NCBI RefSeq assembly: GCF_020085105.1
Contig: NC_058046.1
Location: forward strand, 5,866,675-5,930,674
Reading direction: 5' to 3'
From: Siniperca chuatsi
Taxonomy: Eukaryota; Chordata; Actinopteri; Centrarchiformes; Sinipercidae
DNA length: 64,000 nucleotides
In this document: positions 51,420-64,000 of the stretch, one piece after another
Position numbering within the stretch: position 1 is the first letter of the stretch
Layout: every line of letters begins with the position of its first letter
The notes under the pieces: generated by a model
Told to the model about the DNA's origin: nothing
Database searches by the model: none
What the model saw: the letters and a program-made list of their open reading frames with translations, nothing else
Program-made: the position numbers and the translations under genes

Positions 51420-51433
51420 ATGTTGCAGACTCC
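51420..51433. repeat. Left target-site duplication of the SINE
   Basis: ATGTTGCAGACTCC, identical to 51814-51827. The right copy overlaps in register with the element's GGATG tail by the shared bases ATG. Confidence 0.85.
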
Positions 51434-51813
51434 GGTGGCAGAGCGGCTACAGCTCCTGCCTCCCAATAAGGAGATCGTGGGTTCGTGGGTTCGATTCCCG
51501 GACCGGACCAACATCACACAATCTCTCTGGGTGGAGTCTGCATGTCCTCCCCGTGTTACCGTGGGTTCTCTCCGGGTTCTCCGGCTTCCTCCCACCGTCC
51601 AAAGAGTGTAGGTTAATTGATAACTCTAAATTGCCCGTATTGAATGAATGTGTGAGTGAATGGTTGTCTGTCCTTGTCTGTGTCTGTGTTCGCCCTGCGA
51701 CGAGTTGGCCACTGTCCAGGGTGTGCCCTGCCTAAGGCCCGAAGTCACTGGGATAGGCTCCAGTCACCCGCGACCCCCTAACGGGGACCAAGCGGTAGAA
51801 AATGGATGGATGG
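51434..51813 (+). mobile_element. tRNA-headed SINE with GGATG tail and exact target-site duplication
   Basis: The head has a perfect RNA polymerase III A box (TGGCAGAGCGG, 51436-51446) and B box (GGTTCGATTCC, 51488-51498). The body (cctccccgtgttaccgtggg, then gataactctaaattgcccg, gggataggctccag) resembles the 3' end of RTE-type LINEs, and it ends in GGATGGATGG. It is flanked by an identical 14-bp duplication, ATGTTGCAGACTCC, at 51420-51433 and 51814-51827, so both edges are fixed. It depends on a partner LINE for movement. Open frames across it are meaningless. Confidence 0.88.
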
Positions 51814-51827
51814 ATGTTGCAGACTCC
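51814..51827. repeat. Right target-site duplication of the SINE
   Basis: ATGTTGCAGACTCC, identical to 51420-51433, directly after the GGATGGATGG tail. Confidence 0.85.
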
Positions 51828-52864
51828 AGTTGCACATGAATGACATCTGAATAGAAGCCAGAAGAGAACAAAGACCCTCACACACACAGGGAGGGAGAAA
51901 GGCCCCAGTTGGAGTGTAAATCACTTTATTGTGCTAATCAGGTATTAGAAACAGCCGGCACAATTAGTGAAGTCACAACAGAGATTTGTTTTGGCGAGTC
52001 ACTGTCAGGCAACAACATTTCTCCCTCAATGATAGACTTCAGGGGATTCGGTCATGTATCTAGTGCTGCTGTTCTTTAAGATGCTTGAACAGGCCAGAAT
52101 CCTCTTACTGGGTCTCCCACTATCCACACTAATTCCCTGTGGAAGAGATGAACTGTAGTGTTGTAGTTATCACAGTCTCTTAACATGGCTTCAGCTGTCA
52201 GACTGCAGTAGTGAAACTTTTCATTTAATCTGTATTGCACAGGGAGGCTCTGGTGAGTAACATGCCCCTTTTAAGTGACATTCACACAATCACCTGCAGT
52301 CACAGCTGTGGACTACCCAGTACATTTAGAAGGAAAACAGGTGGGAGTGCCTGATGTAAAAATACGCCACATAAATTCAGTTTACTCACCTTTTTATTTG
52401 CAGAAAAGAATTAGGAAACTTAGGAAGTTAGGAAACTAGGCTGACATATATTAGATATTCATGGTCCCGAGAGGAGGGTTCCTAATGACTTTGGTTAACC
52501 TCTAGTAGCACTCTTATATCAAAATTTCCCCTTGACCAACACTTATCCATGACAAGGTGTCCCAAAAACTACTGGTCACATTTCCATTGAATTTGCAGTT
52601 GACTGTCATAGTCCAAAGAGGATGAACCCTCAACCTTTCTTTTAGTGCCAGCATTAGATCAAAGATTCCAGTTGAATACAAGAAATATCAAACTTAATAT
52701 GAAAAAAAAATAGAGATCAACCAAATTTACTGAGCACATCCATGCTCTTCAAAAGATGGACCCTTTCAACAATGAGCATTCCTATAGAGACACAGGACAA
52801 AACAACAAGTCTGTTAAGATAATATATGCCAGTGGTTAGCAATTAGGTTCAACCATGGACCACA

Positions 52865-52995
52865 TCTAAGACTTGACACAGCTCCTCCAGAGCCAGAGGA
52901 CATTATACAACTGTTTTCACAGGCTGAGTAGTACTAACCATGACTAGTAAATTAATGTTTATGTGTAGAATCGGTGGTGTGCCCCTTTAATCTCA
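52865..52995. repeat. Interspersed repeat family C, copy 3
   Basis: acagctcctccagagccag, caactgttttcacaggctga, actagtaaattaatgtttatg and tcggtggtgtgcccctt match the copies at 20.6 and 50.7 kb. Confidence 0.45.
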
Positions 52996-54149
52996 TGATG
53001 TTTGTCAAGTGCAACCCTGAGATCTTTACATCTTTTAACCTGGTGGCTTTAAGAATCAGTATGTTTTTTGTTTAGTTTTTTACCACTTTAGTACTGTCAG
53101 CTGTAATGAACATTGAAACCTCTAGGGGCTGGTATCAGGCCTTAACAGAGTTTAAATCCTGCTTTCGCCAACCTTAGTGCTAAAATATCACTGGTGAGCA
53201 CGCATGTTTCACTTTTTTCACCTCAATTTTTCATGCCAGTTTTGGGCTCAGGTGTTCAACATTTTCAAATGCATCAAAAGAAAGACTTAAATTTAGTTGA
53301 ATACAAAGCTGTGCTGTTGTGGACATGTGAACACGGATGTCAGTAAAGTTGGATTGGTTGTTAAATTAAGTTTGAATGCCTCCCCATCTGAGCTCTAGTA
53401 GCATTCTTTGTTGGCAGAGTTTAAAAAGGGGGGGGGGGTTGGTGGTGAGGGGGTGAAGGTAAGGGTCACAAGGCAATTGGAACTCTTTTGAGATGCCATT
53501 GTTGTAGAGAGCTAGACTGGAATGGATGTGAAGATGTGCAGGGGAGTGAAATGGGTGTGTGGGGGAGAGAGATAGACAGAAAGCGAGTGAGAGAGTGAGG
53601 ATGAGCTGGAGTACACATAGCAAATCTGCTGTCTGGAAATGTATAAGGAACCCCGTAAATCACGGAAATGTTAGGTGGGATTTTTCTTGAAGAAAACACG
53701 AGAGGCATCACACTGTTACACACTCTCTTCAAAAATCAATGTTACCTTTTACTGACCTTTCATTACAAGTGCTTTAATATTGCAGATGTCTGACATTGCT
53801 TAAAAGCTTCATAAATTAAGTTTGTCAGTGTTATTCTCACTGTAGCATACTGTTGTGGTCAGAGTGTTAATAGATGCGCCTCAGTGGGCAGCGACTGTTT
53901 TAAACCTCTATTACCATTCAATAGCAGAATTAGCATTGGCTGCCCATTAGCAGACAGCTGCAGCTCTTCCCACTGCTTGTAAAATACCACCAACAGTGTT
54001 TCCTCTTTAACTGCTTTATACCAGTGGACACTTGAACAGACAGAGGTACAGACATACGAGCAAGTGCAATGTTCATCTCATAGATTACATGCATTTTAAC
54101 AGAATGTGAAAATTTGTATTATATATGTATATGTCTTACAAAGAACACA

Positions 54150-54620
54150 AATGTGTGCACTATTCCCTATGGGAGGTTATTTTAGTCAAATTTAGGTTGA
54201 AGTTTGGCTCAGGTTGTTGCTTATTTTAAAGGGTCAGTTCACAAATTCCAAATTCCAAAAGAAAAAAAGGCTTTCAGATATTTAAAAGATAAGTCTGGTA
54301 TTATTCTATATTTTTCTCATTTCAGCAAATCCCAATGAAAAGACCAAAGCCAACAATGTATTAGTCTATCTCTCAATACTTTTTGACTTTGGTTCTTACA
54401 GAAGATGTAAATCAGGTAACGAATATATTGTTTCATTTCAAGATTCAGTAACTTCCTATAACAGCTGGTCACATTAGTTTTTAGGCAGCAGGACGGTGTA
54501 TGTGGGATTAAGTCCAAATAAACTATTGTGTGCGTGTTCATGGTAATGAAGGAACATGTCACCCAGTGCAGCAGTGTGGCTTTTTAATAGCTTTTGGACA
54601 ACAATGAAGCTCTATGGCAC
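54150..54620 (+). repeat. Interspersed repeat family D, copy 1
   Basis: Blocks tttaggttgaagtttggctc, gtatgtgggattaagtcc, ataaactattgtgtgcgtg and ttcatggtaatgaaggaaca recur at 60880-61310 in the same order. Confidence 0.5.
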
Positions 54621-56787
54621 AGAGGAATAAGATATATCAGGCTTTGGATACACACACAATTATTTGAAGTATCAATTCATTGTTAATTTGTTCAATTTAG
54701 TCCTATCCACAAACTTTGTTGACCCAAGCTTCCTTACTGACTTCCTCCCTAAGAGGTTTTGTGATGTTCTGTTGCTTTTCTGGCGAGGAGAGTTTCATAC
54801 TAATTTTCCAGGCGTGAAGTTTATAATTGCTTGTGACTGTTTGTTGTGTATTATAAGCATGTTTGTTTACCCACAGGCCACTTAGCTTTCAGCAGATCCC
54901 TCAGAGCACTGTTCCATATGTTACCATGGGTAAGCTGCAAATACTGAGGGACAGATTGGATGGTGGTCTGTTAATCTGGACAGTATTTGTTTATACAGTT
55001 GATGACCCCCTGTCATTGTTTGTCTGCCCCATGGATGAAACTGGATTTATCTGTCCAACTGCTCTGAAAGGAACACTCCCAAGTGTGGAACAGTCATCCA
55101 AGTGGTCAAGTGATAATAACATGCACACCTAATTTATCCTCATGTCACCTATAGATCATTAGATCATCCTAATTAAAACAACATTGTACATGAACAAGAT
55201 TTATTCCTTTTCAGTGGCAGTAAACACAACACATGAGCCCACTAATAATAATATACACTGAATATCATGCACAATGTTGGACAATGTTGAATTAATGCGG
55301 ATTTCCATCCAATACCGTTATGCGAATATTAGGAGTTGGTTCGCTGAGATAAACAGCTGATGGCACTAATTTTCCAGTTGGGTGCCATTAAACCTTTGCA
55401 GAAAAAGAGGGTGCAACAAGATGACGTAATTAAAAGGAGCGCCAGTCAAACCTCAAGCAGTGAAAAACAATGTAGAAAACACAATGGAAATATGGCTTTT
55501 ATGTTTGTTTCATGTATTAATTTGAGAAGGGTTATAGTCTCCTCATCGTTTCATCTCTTCAGTGGAGCGGAAGCTTCAGTGGACGTTTCAGTCACATGCT
55601 TCATGTACGTCATGATTTATTCATTAAGTTGGTTTCCATTGCACTCTGTCTATGTCCTTGTCAGTGTTACTGAGTGATGGTCAGTCAGTCTCCTGCATGT
55701 CCCCTGGCTGTCTGCATCACACACTATGTGGCCACGCCTCCTACAGTCATCGCTCCCTCACTCCTCTGTTGCATTTTCAAAACACTTCCATAAACTCAGA
55801 TTGACAGTCTACAGTTCTGAGAGACTGTAGCTGCCCTGTGTTGTTTTCTTTTTGATTTATCCATTTAATTTAGCATTTTTAACACTGGCCTGACACTTCA
55901 GCTTGCCAGGCCACCGGGAATGATGAATAGAGGGAGTCACAAATCTAAATAAATTCACTAGTCTTTAAAATTCAGGGAAAACATGGCAGCACAGTATATA
56001 TTAAAGACATTTGTACCTCACTTTTCCTTGACAGAAAGACCTACAGACAAACAGAGAGACTGTCAGCATTCTCAGGCCTGCTCTTTGTATGGCCGACCTG
56101 CCTGAGACTCCATGTCAGCCTGCTGTCTATTTCTCTATTGTGTGGCAGCTTTAATGAAAGCAGCAGCCAGTCACTGAGGAATGTGAAGCTGTGGAGCTGT
56201 GACCCACTACTTTACACATTTGCATGTCGCTTGTTGAAGGCCCTGAAGTGAGAAGGCCTGTCCCTCCTTAACGCCTCCCCTCCCTCCCCCCTTGCCAAGT
56301 GTTTAATTAAACTTTTTTGTTGTTATGAAAGCAGCAGGTTGGAGTTAAGCCTGATGCTAGACTCAGGGCCTGGGGTTGCAGTTGAGGTTGGGGGTGGGAG
56401 TGTGTGTGGGAGTGGGAGTGAGTAAGGCATTCGTCTAGCTGCCACAGAGGCCTCCGCCAACCAGATAGCTCCCAAATGTGGGGGTGGAAGTTGAGGGGAC
56501 TCAATCCATTGATCCAAAGCCTACACTCTACACTAATAATCCTGGACTGAACTACAGGCTTGGCTCAAAACAAACTTGTAAGTGGGTGACAGTTACGAGT
56601 TTAGATTTTATACCGAAAGTGCAAATTTCATTCTTCACATAAATATTATGAAACCTTTAAGATGATAACAAAAGTTAGGTCTCATATAAATAAAATATTA
56701 TGTCAGTTTTGCCACTGTTGTTTCATTCACGTTGCATCATTAATGTTAGGTTTTTACATTAAAGGCACGGTTCACCCAAAAAAGAAA

Positions 56788-56811
56788 AGCAACAACAACA
56801 ACAACAACAAA
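56788..56811. repeat. (CAA)n microsatellite
   Basis: About 7 CAA units. Confidence 0.85.
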
Positions 56812-56839
56812 AACTAGCTTTCTCAAGTAAGTGTTACTG

Positions 56840-57330
56840 ACCCTCTAAAGGAGCAGTCAGGCATTTTGGCAAATTTGCTTGTGTGCCATCTTATCCAAGG
56901 TCAACTGAGAAGCGAGAAGCTTTCTTACTACAATGACTGGAAACTCCTGAGACTCCTGTGGTTTAGGAGCAGTTACAATAGATGTGGAGGTGGATGCACT
57001 GACTGCACGCTGCATCTCACAAGCACTGTTCTCATAGTGGGGTTTCCAGGTGTGTGTTGTAACTTTAGTGTGAACAAAACACAGATAACTCTTTGATGCT
57101 AACAAAATCAAAATACAACACGTGATTAAGACATCACTGTTTTGGAGTTGTTGGGAGGTATACTGTAATTTTGATGGAGGCTAGCAGTTTCCCCCTGCTT
57201 CCAGTCTCTGTGTTAAGCTAGGCTAAACACACCCTGGACCTGTCTCTGTACTGGATGCACAGAGATGAAACTGATACGGATATTCTCAAATAGTACTGGG
57301 TAATACAGCAAACAAGTATATTTTCTAAAT
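56840..57330. repeat. Degenerate dispersed fish repeat
   Basis: gcattttggcaaatttgctt at the left and gcagtttccccctgcttcc, gtgttaagctaggctaaac further right are the two recognisable blocks of a common teleost repeat; the middle is diverged. Confidence 0.3.
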
Positions 57331-58750
57331 TCTTAAGCTTCTCCGTCAATGGCTTTAACAAGCCATGTCTATAAAGAGAATCACATTATGGACTGTTCTA
57401 GACAAATATGCCCACTTAACTGATAATAGTTCCGGTGTTTCCACAGTCCCCTAAGAAATATTGGAAACAAAATTCAATAAAAGAAAATGTTTCAAGGAGC
57501 AATCAAGGTGGTATCCTAGCAACATCTGTCTCCTAAAAACTACATTTATGTACTATTTACTTTTATCTACTAATTAACACCAACAAGTAGGTTTTTAAAC
57601 AACATATTTAATTTCTTTTCCCTACAATACAGCATCTGCTCATGGAAACTAAAGTATGATTAATGTTTTTTGTGGTTGTTTTAAGGCATGTTAGAGTACT
57701 TGGGTAGAAAGTTGTCTTGGTTAAACAATGAAAAAGTCAAAGTGACACGAGAAAGCACATGTTTACTTTCTCAATATTTAACCTAAACCACAATCTGTGG
57801 CTAACCTTAACCAAAGTGGTAGTGTGATTAGCCTAAACCTAACCCGGTCTCAGGTGTCAGAGTCCTGCGCTTTGCACAACATCCGCCCGACCTACAACGT
57901 AACACTTCCTGAAGTAGAAAAAACATTGCCAGTGAACATAATTGCATTTCCTCTAAAATGTATTAGGCAAAACCATCTAGTGGTATATAAATGTACTTTT
58001 TAGGAGACAGGGTTGATCCCAGACACACAAAAACATATCTGAAAGCGGCTGCTAAAGGTGCAAAAATCAGTTGATTAAAAAGTAAATAATGCACAACACA
58101 CTTTTTATTTGGAAATGTTATCATTGTCTTGGATAAATTGAGTACTTATTTCTTTCAGCTGCCATCTAGAATATCAATTGTTGTGAAAATGTCTAGCACT
58201 GAAACAATTAGTTGATTAATCGATTAGTCAATTGACAAAAAGGTTTGATAATTATTGCTCATTATTTGAAAATTGAATTGTAAAAGGAAAAATGTCAAAC
58301 TTCCCGAGACTCTAAATTGTGAGGATATGCTGCTTATTTTAGTCTTATGCAATCTTAAACTGAATATATTTCTGTTTTGGACTGTTGGTTGGACAAAACA
58401 AGCTACAGTATTAAGACATCACCATGGACTTTTTCAATCAGTGAACCAGTGGTGGAGTCCAATCCAGTACTCCAGCTCACGTTTTTCTCCCCTCACTCTC
58501 TGCTGGGGTGATTACTCTGCTTTACTACAGCCCAGCTTGGTCCCCAGAGAGACTCACACACACTCCAAAACACAAGCTCACACACATTGAGACCCAGAGT
58601 CCCAGTGGTCAGGCATGGAGGTGCTGGTGCTCACTCTCAGCAGCTAACTTGGAGCAACCTGGATGGAGTGCTGCAGTGTGTTGGATGGAGAACCTGTGGA
58701 CTGACAGCATCATTCTACACTGACTGGAAACCTCAGCAGCCTGTTTTACC

Positions 58751-58820
58751 ATGGAGTTTGGAAGAGTTTGGTCCCGATATCAGAGGACGGTGCTGATCAC
58801 CATGATGATGTTCAAACTGG
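58751..58820 (+). CDS. Candidate first coding exon of an unidentified gene
   Basis: ATG at 58751 lies in a near-ideal start context (tttaccATGG). It opens a 70-bp frame starting MEFGRVWSRYQRT and followed by a hydrophobic LITMMMF run, and ends at a good donor (CTGG followed by gtaagg at 58821). The exon would end in phase 1. The N-terminus, with Arg residues before a hydrophobic run, could be the start of a signal peptide or membrane anchor completed in the next exon. No continuation is recognisable up to 64000, so the next exon probably lies beyond the window. Unrecognised; the sequence before it (58430-58750) would be 5' UTR or promoter. Confidence 0.35.
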
Positions 58821-59764
58821 GTAAGGCTTCAGCATGTGCAGTTTACTACTACTGTAGAAATGTAAACACATTAGTTTAAGATATACATTTATTCCATCAG
58901 AGTAGGGGCTTTTTTTGTTGCTGAAAAACAAACAATTCCGTCCACAATTGTAGCTGTAACCCTTGCTTGTGTATGTGTAAGTGTATGTGTGCAACTCTGC
59001 TTGTTTACAGTATGTGTACACATGCATGACTGTAATTAGTACCAAATTACAAGGTTCTTTTGAGGAAACTTCCTAGGGAATTTATGGACCCATAAAGTAA
59101 AACATCACTGTTAGTTTTCTTATCTCACATTTGTGTTATTCAATAGCAGCATCAAATCCATCTTTTAACAGTTTAACATCTTTTGTATATACTATATTGT
59201 AATCATGACAGTATCAGTAACTTAGAATCAAGTGATGTAATCATTGAAACATGTATTTATGTAGTGATTGCTAAAGATTTCTGTTTTTATCTGTAGGTTA
59301 GTCAGTTCACTAGCCACTACATTAGTAAATTTGAGTGTTTACAACTCCTTGATTCATAATAGATAATGAACTAATTTAACAGGATCTAAGTAGCTGGTTT
59401 CCTTATGACTCACACTCATGTGTGATGAATCTGCAGCTGGTGCAGCACCAGATTTGGGGTGTGTCTGAATGTGTGTGGGGGTGTCTTGGTCGACCCCAGC
59501 ACCTTATGAAACCCTGTTGACCCATTTTTCCCGCAACCTTCATTTGTGAGAAGCGTCTGAAGCTCATTTAAACGGTTGCGGACCAGCAGCAGGGATTTGC
59601 TGCGGGTGGCATTGTTAAAGATCACCATGGTAACGAGCTGAGCGTCCGGCTGCACTGGTGCACAGACTTTTTTGTCTCAGCTTTGAATGGAGGGAGTGAG
59701 GAGTATTAAGGAGCATGGCAAGAGACCTGGCACTCTGAGCTCTTAAAGATTTAGAGAAAAAGAC

Positions 59765-59850
59765 AGCGGCCAAAAACACAAACGGGAAGCAGGCTCATAA
59801 AGATAAAAAAAAAGAGAGAGCAGCCAAAAACACAAATGGGAAAAGGCACA
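59765..59850. repeat. Short tandem duplication
   Basis: agcggccaaaaacacaaacgg at 59765 and agcagccaaaaacacaaatgg at about 59819 are near-identical, with a period of about 54 bp. Confidence 0.6.
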
Positions 59851-60079
59851 TGTGATGATGAAGGATGACAGGGATTGTAAGATGCAGGGTTTGACTACTA
59901 TATTCAAGACTTCCTTTTAAAGAAAAGTACACAAAAGAACATCCTTAGCATTTATCAATCAATGTACTGAGAGGAAACAGCTTAAAAAGTTGAGCAGGAG
60001 GGGTCTGAGTGAAAAAGGGCCCCAAAATGTAGACTGGTAGCTTTAATAAAATCAAGCCTTAACAACAGCAGTTACAGGA

Positions 60080-60200
60080 AAGAGGAAAACCACCGGAAGT
60101 AGTGCGCATGTGCCAACGTGCATGCTGCCTGTTGCCGTTGCTTAAAGAGTTTCACCTCAGGGATCAATAAAGTATTTCTGATTCTTTCTGATTCTGAGAA
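60080..60200 (+). repeat. Retroposon 3' tail fragment
   Basis: ttcacctcagggatcaataa followed by agtatttctgattctttctgattctgag has the form of a LINE/SINE end with a TTCTGA-type repeat tail. Confidence 0.4.
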
Positions 60201-60879
60201 CCATCCTCTATGGGCCTCTTAAGGACTGCCATCTCCAGATGATACAAACAGAGGTGACAAGTGCATTCTAGGCTTTCAGTTTAAAACTGTGACTAAGTCT
60301 AGGAGGATTTGTTCTAATAAAAGTTGGGAACTGGTGACCCAAAAAGATGTAAAATATGGGGGTAAAATGGTCCAGAGCAAATGTATATAAAAGCTAAACC
60401 TAGTACTTAAGTATAGTTTCAAAGACAAAAAATTTGTGTTAGAAATGACACAGGCTTTGCAACAAAAAGATGGTCGTCTCTGACTCGTCTCTGTGTAACT
60501 GTGACTGATTCAGAGGATTTGTGCATTTTTTTTGTATAAAGCAAAGCAGTCACCTGCTGTGGAGTCTTTGGAGCACAAAGCTGAACCCAGTCAGAGCTGC
60601 CAGTCTCTTGTGGTGATTCAGTAAAATTCCTCTGAGCTCAACTTGTGCGTTAGTCAGTGTCTTCCCTTTCTCTGTGATTCATAGTATTGCTGCTTCCTCT
60701 GCCCTGCAGCAAGAGTCTCTGTTGACTTTGTGTTACTGTTTTCGTGACTCAGGGTAAACACTTAAACACTTTCTGTCACTCTCCCCCTCCCCCTGCCTTT
60801 TGCACCTGCCAAGAATGAAACAAAATCATTATCTCATTTAAGAGTGTATCATAGGTCATTATGAGACATGCAGAGGCCC

Positions 60880-61310
60880 TTAAAAACTCGAAATTGTTTT
60901 AGAAACATATATTACACATAGATTCTTGCCAAAAACACAAATTTGTGTGTTATGTGCTCTGGTTTTGGTTGTGTTTAGTTTGAAGTTTTGCTCTGGGTGT
61001 TCCTTAATTAAAAAAGTTGGTTCTTCTTTAAATACAGCTCACAAATATATAGTTTAATTTTTTAAAAAGGTTCAGTAATTTCCTAAAATAGTTGGTCACT
61101 GTAGTTTTTAGCAAACATTACTCAAACAAGAGGAAATTGTGCATTTGTTGGGGACTATTTTGTATGTGGGATTGAGTCAAAATAAACTACAGTGTGTGTT
61201 CATGGTAGTGAAGGGACATGTCACACAGTTCAATGGTGTGGCTCATTGATGTGTTGAGAAGAGTTTTTGGCCAACAATGGATCTCCAGAATTTCTTGAAT
61301 ATCACCTAGT
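60880..61310 (+). repeat. Interspersed repeat family D, copy 2
   Basis: Blocks tttagtttgaagttttgctc, gtatgtgggattgagtc, aataaactacagtgtgtgtt and catggtagtgaagggacatg match 54150-54620. A third partial copy of the left part appears at about 61500-61640. Confidence 0.5.
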
Positions 61311-63114
61311 GAAGGCCTTTACACACCAGAGACAAAATGAAAATGCGGAATATTTGTTTATGAATTTTCACGTTCAAACCTTTCACACCAACACCAAATG
61401 TTTGTGTTTGGTCTGAAAAGACCTTTATTCTTTAAAAAGTTGTGTGAAGTGTAAACGTGGTAGCAACATGCATTGTACAAGCCCAAAATTATCTCGAGGT
61501 CATTCGCTTAATTTCTTACATATCTTGCAAAAAACACACATTTGCGTGTCTATCCCATGGAAGGGTATTTTGTTAAAGTTTAGGTGGAAGTTCAGGGTGT
61601 TCTTACTTAAATGTTAAATAATGTGCAGCTTATGTGCTCAAACCTCAAGTCAAGTGTGTGCTACTGCAAAAGACCTCCTAAACATTAGGCTGCAAACATA
61701 TAAAATAACTTATAATAATAATGATAATAATAGGAAACATGAGCCATTTAGATTGATGAATATGCATTGTAGATTTTATTCCATAACGTGACGTTTTGCC
61801 AACAATGTGCTTCTTCAAAACTAAAGAGAAGCATGGTAACATCTAATTTACTAGTCAACTGAATGTATAAACTAATCCATATAAAGTAAGTAAATATGTT
61901 GAATGCTTGTGAACCCTGTTAATGTTTAGCTCCTAATATTGAAGGCGAAATGTATGTCTTTCCTACTTTTACAAGTAAGGAAAATTAACCCCAGATGTTC
62001 TTTATTACTATTGATACAAACATTTTGCATAATGTGAACTGTTTGTATTTTCATTCAACATACTTGTTTCTCTATATGGATTATTTTGTACACATTGTTG
62101 CTCCAGAAGTGATAAATAAGATGCCATGGTGCTTGTATGTTAAGCTCTGGAGAGGGCATGTTGTTAGTAAAATGCCATCTAATGGAATAAAATCCATGTA
62201 TATCCTGTCAGTGCTGTGTGTCCATGCTCCTGCTTACTTTTCAAGTTATCAGTCTTGTTTTCTGTAGAATGTAAAAAACAAAATACCACTCCACACTGGC
62301 CACAATTTTTCATATAGATAAGGATGAAGTGATGGTTTTAAATTTGCATTAAAAATTGCTATTTTCCTGAAACAAACCAACACTAACTTAATAATGTTGG
62401 GTCAGTGTTCCTGAAACTCTTGGTCTGGTCATACATAGACAGCTTTCATTATGAATCAGGTTGTTTTTTCCTGCTTTACTTCTATATTTTCTTAATTGGT
62501 TTCAAGACTAATTTCAGGGTTTAATTTTTGAAAGCCTATAGATACACTTAATCTAACAAGTAGACTTTATCAAAGAGGGATGAAGCTATAGCATTGCATG
62601 TGAATGAACTCCCTACTTCCCATCAGAGGGAGTAGTGATTTAATGTTAAACCAATCCCCCTTTGAAAGAGGTGAGGTCTCTGGAAAGCATCCGCAGTTTG
62701 ATCCTAACATCCTTCTACTTGCTAACAGTCAGCGGCTCTGCTCAGTGTTATTGTTGGGCTGAGATGTTGGTACCAGTCAGTGCTAGGGATCAACCCTGTT
62801 TGGCCATAACCCAACATCTATTGGGGGGCTGTGTGTAGGAGGATCTGTTATCAGCTTGCTGGAATGTGTGAGGGGGTGATTGGGTTTGGAGGGATGAAGA
62901 CAATGAGGAGATCCTCACTGCCTCAGTCATCCCTCAGGATTCATCAGATTACAGAAAGTGCGTGGTTATGACTGACTTCAACTTTACAGGCCAGTCCTAG
63001 TTTCGGAAAGTTTCCTTCGGTTAATTCAACATTGGAAAGGTGTGGTCTAGCTGAAGCTATTCGACCATCTGACAAGCACTTCTGACAAAGTATACTGGCC
63101 ACATAGCACTCACA

Positions 63115-63162
63115 GTACTCACAGAGCTGCTAGCATGGCTGTAGACTTTTAGTCTTGTTTGG
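63115..63162 (+). repeat. Interspersed repeat family B, terminal fragment
   Basis: cagagctgctagcatggctg, then gtagacttttagtcttg match the right end of the other family B copies. Confidence 0.5.
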
Positions 63163-64000
63163 TGGCACACTGTTTATATGTTTTTAACTCAAGGAGAGCT
63201 GTTTCTAAATGTAAGTAATCATGAAATGGAAACATTGACTGTTATAGCAGGAGACAAACTAATTGTGAGATCAAAAAATATACATTGGTAAATGGAATGA
63301 CAAAAAGTAAGACTTTTAGAATTAATTTTGCAATTCCTTTAGCAACACTGCTAATTCAATCAACTTTAAAAAACAACTTTCCTCATTGGTCACCACTGGT
63401 CTAAAGTGCAAAGTACTCCTTTACAAAACAAATCCAACAAGAGTTCAGACATTTTTCAAGGTCAAAACACATCAGAAAACATTTCCTCTCATCATAAATT
63501 CACTGACTCAGATCTGATTGCACCTCACTGCACTTCATTCTAACAGTGCAAACATCAGTTTAGGTAATAAACACTATGCTGGGACTTGTTACCAGCATTC
63601 AGATTAAAACAGAGGAAGCACAAACAACACAGCACTTCTCACGATTTATCAAGATGGTGGGAGAAGTGAGAGACTGATGTGAGGAGGAAGGCTCAGTGTT
63701 AAGAGCAGATAAAGGAAGTGATAACAGACGCATGTGATAGGAACTGGGGGTGGATGCAGTGGGAAATGAGAAATGTAGGTGTTGCAGGGAAGATATAAAT
63801 GCATAGTTACTGCAATGTTGTTGATGACTTGCTAGCAGAGGAGCACATCGTCTGCCATTTTTGTTGATGATTTTATCCAAAGTACCCTACAGTACCATGA
63901 TTCCATGCATCCATGAGTGTGGGTGATTGTGGTGGAAATCAAGTGTTGGGAGACACAAGAGAAGAAGGTGTCAGAAATGGCCTGCTCGGCATACATGTGC

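Larger units (their letters stand above)
51828..58750. other. Intergenic, no gene recognised
   Basis: Holds repeat families C and D and the degenerate repeat at 56.8 kb. 56230-56520 is G/C- and pyrimidine-rich and low in repeats. The last about 300 bp would be leader or promoter of the candidate exon at 58751. Confidence 0.5.
58821..64000. other. Probable intron or intergenic sequence to the window end
   Basis: Contains repeat family D and small retroposon pieces. No further exon that would extend the frame from 58751-58820 is recognisable. Confidence 0.45.

Noticed and set aside
51434-51506. A true tRNA gene
   Set aside because: A and B boxes are present but the acceptor and anticodon arms do not pair as in a tRNA; it is the SINE head.
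51350-51735. Three overlapping frames of 78-127 codons
   Set aside because: All lie in the SINE, whose ends are fixed by the target duplication.

Overview
This is an A+T-rich stretch of animal nuclear DNA, almost certainly from a ray-finned (percomorph-type) fish. The grounds are spliced genes with canonical GT/AG introns, a vertebrate beta-tubulin gene with the classic four-exon layout, a Bcl-2 family gene of the bcl2l16 type, and a dense load of repeats typical of teleosts: L2/CR1-type LINE tails, hAT-like and Tc1/mariner-like MITEs, a tRNA-headed SINE with a GGATG tail, and a decayed retrovirus.

Only about 5 kb carries intact genes. At 19.5-21.6 kb a two-exon Bcl-2 homologue (bcl2l16-like, + strand) runs tail to tail with a four-exon beta-tubulin gene (tubb4b-like, - strand, 21.84-24.45 kb). 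Their poly(A) signals lie about 230 bp apart, and the tubulin promoter has a TATA box and four CCAAT/ATTGG boxes within about 100 bp. A candidate first coding exon of an unidentified gene lies at 58.75 kb, and its later exons would be outside the window. An exon-like open stretch at 29.84-30.1 kb is unassigned.

The most informative broken gene is at 43.9-46.7 kb. Two spliced exons matching the ATP-binding loop region of folylpolyglutamate synthase are followed, after a gap filled with repeats, by a relic of that enzyme's last exon. The two parts carry frame lesions and the middle of the gene is gone, so this is an unprocessed fpgs pseudogene.

Region by region: 1-9 kb has no gene, with a TIR element at 5.8-6.5 kb. 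9-19 kb is intergenic with LINE fragments, the largest at 17.3-18.5 kb. 19-25 kb is the gene pair. 25-36 kb is intergenic with LINE tails, an unexplained 77-bp exact direct repeat (32.7/33.6 kb) and a LINE endonuclease fragment at 35.7 kb. 36.3-39.2 kb is a dead endogenous retrovirus (integrase, env remnant, probable 3' LTR). 40-47 kb holds hAT-like MITEs around the fpgs relic. 47-52 kb holds a TA-flanked MITE, a LINE endonuclease fragment and a SINE with an exact 14-bp target-site duplication. 52-64 kb is intergenic apart from the candidate exon. The two intact genes do not form a pathway together; their tail-to-tail placement is the only relationship visible here. I found no convincing new biological system.
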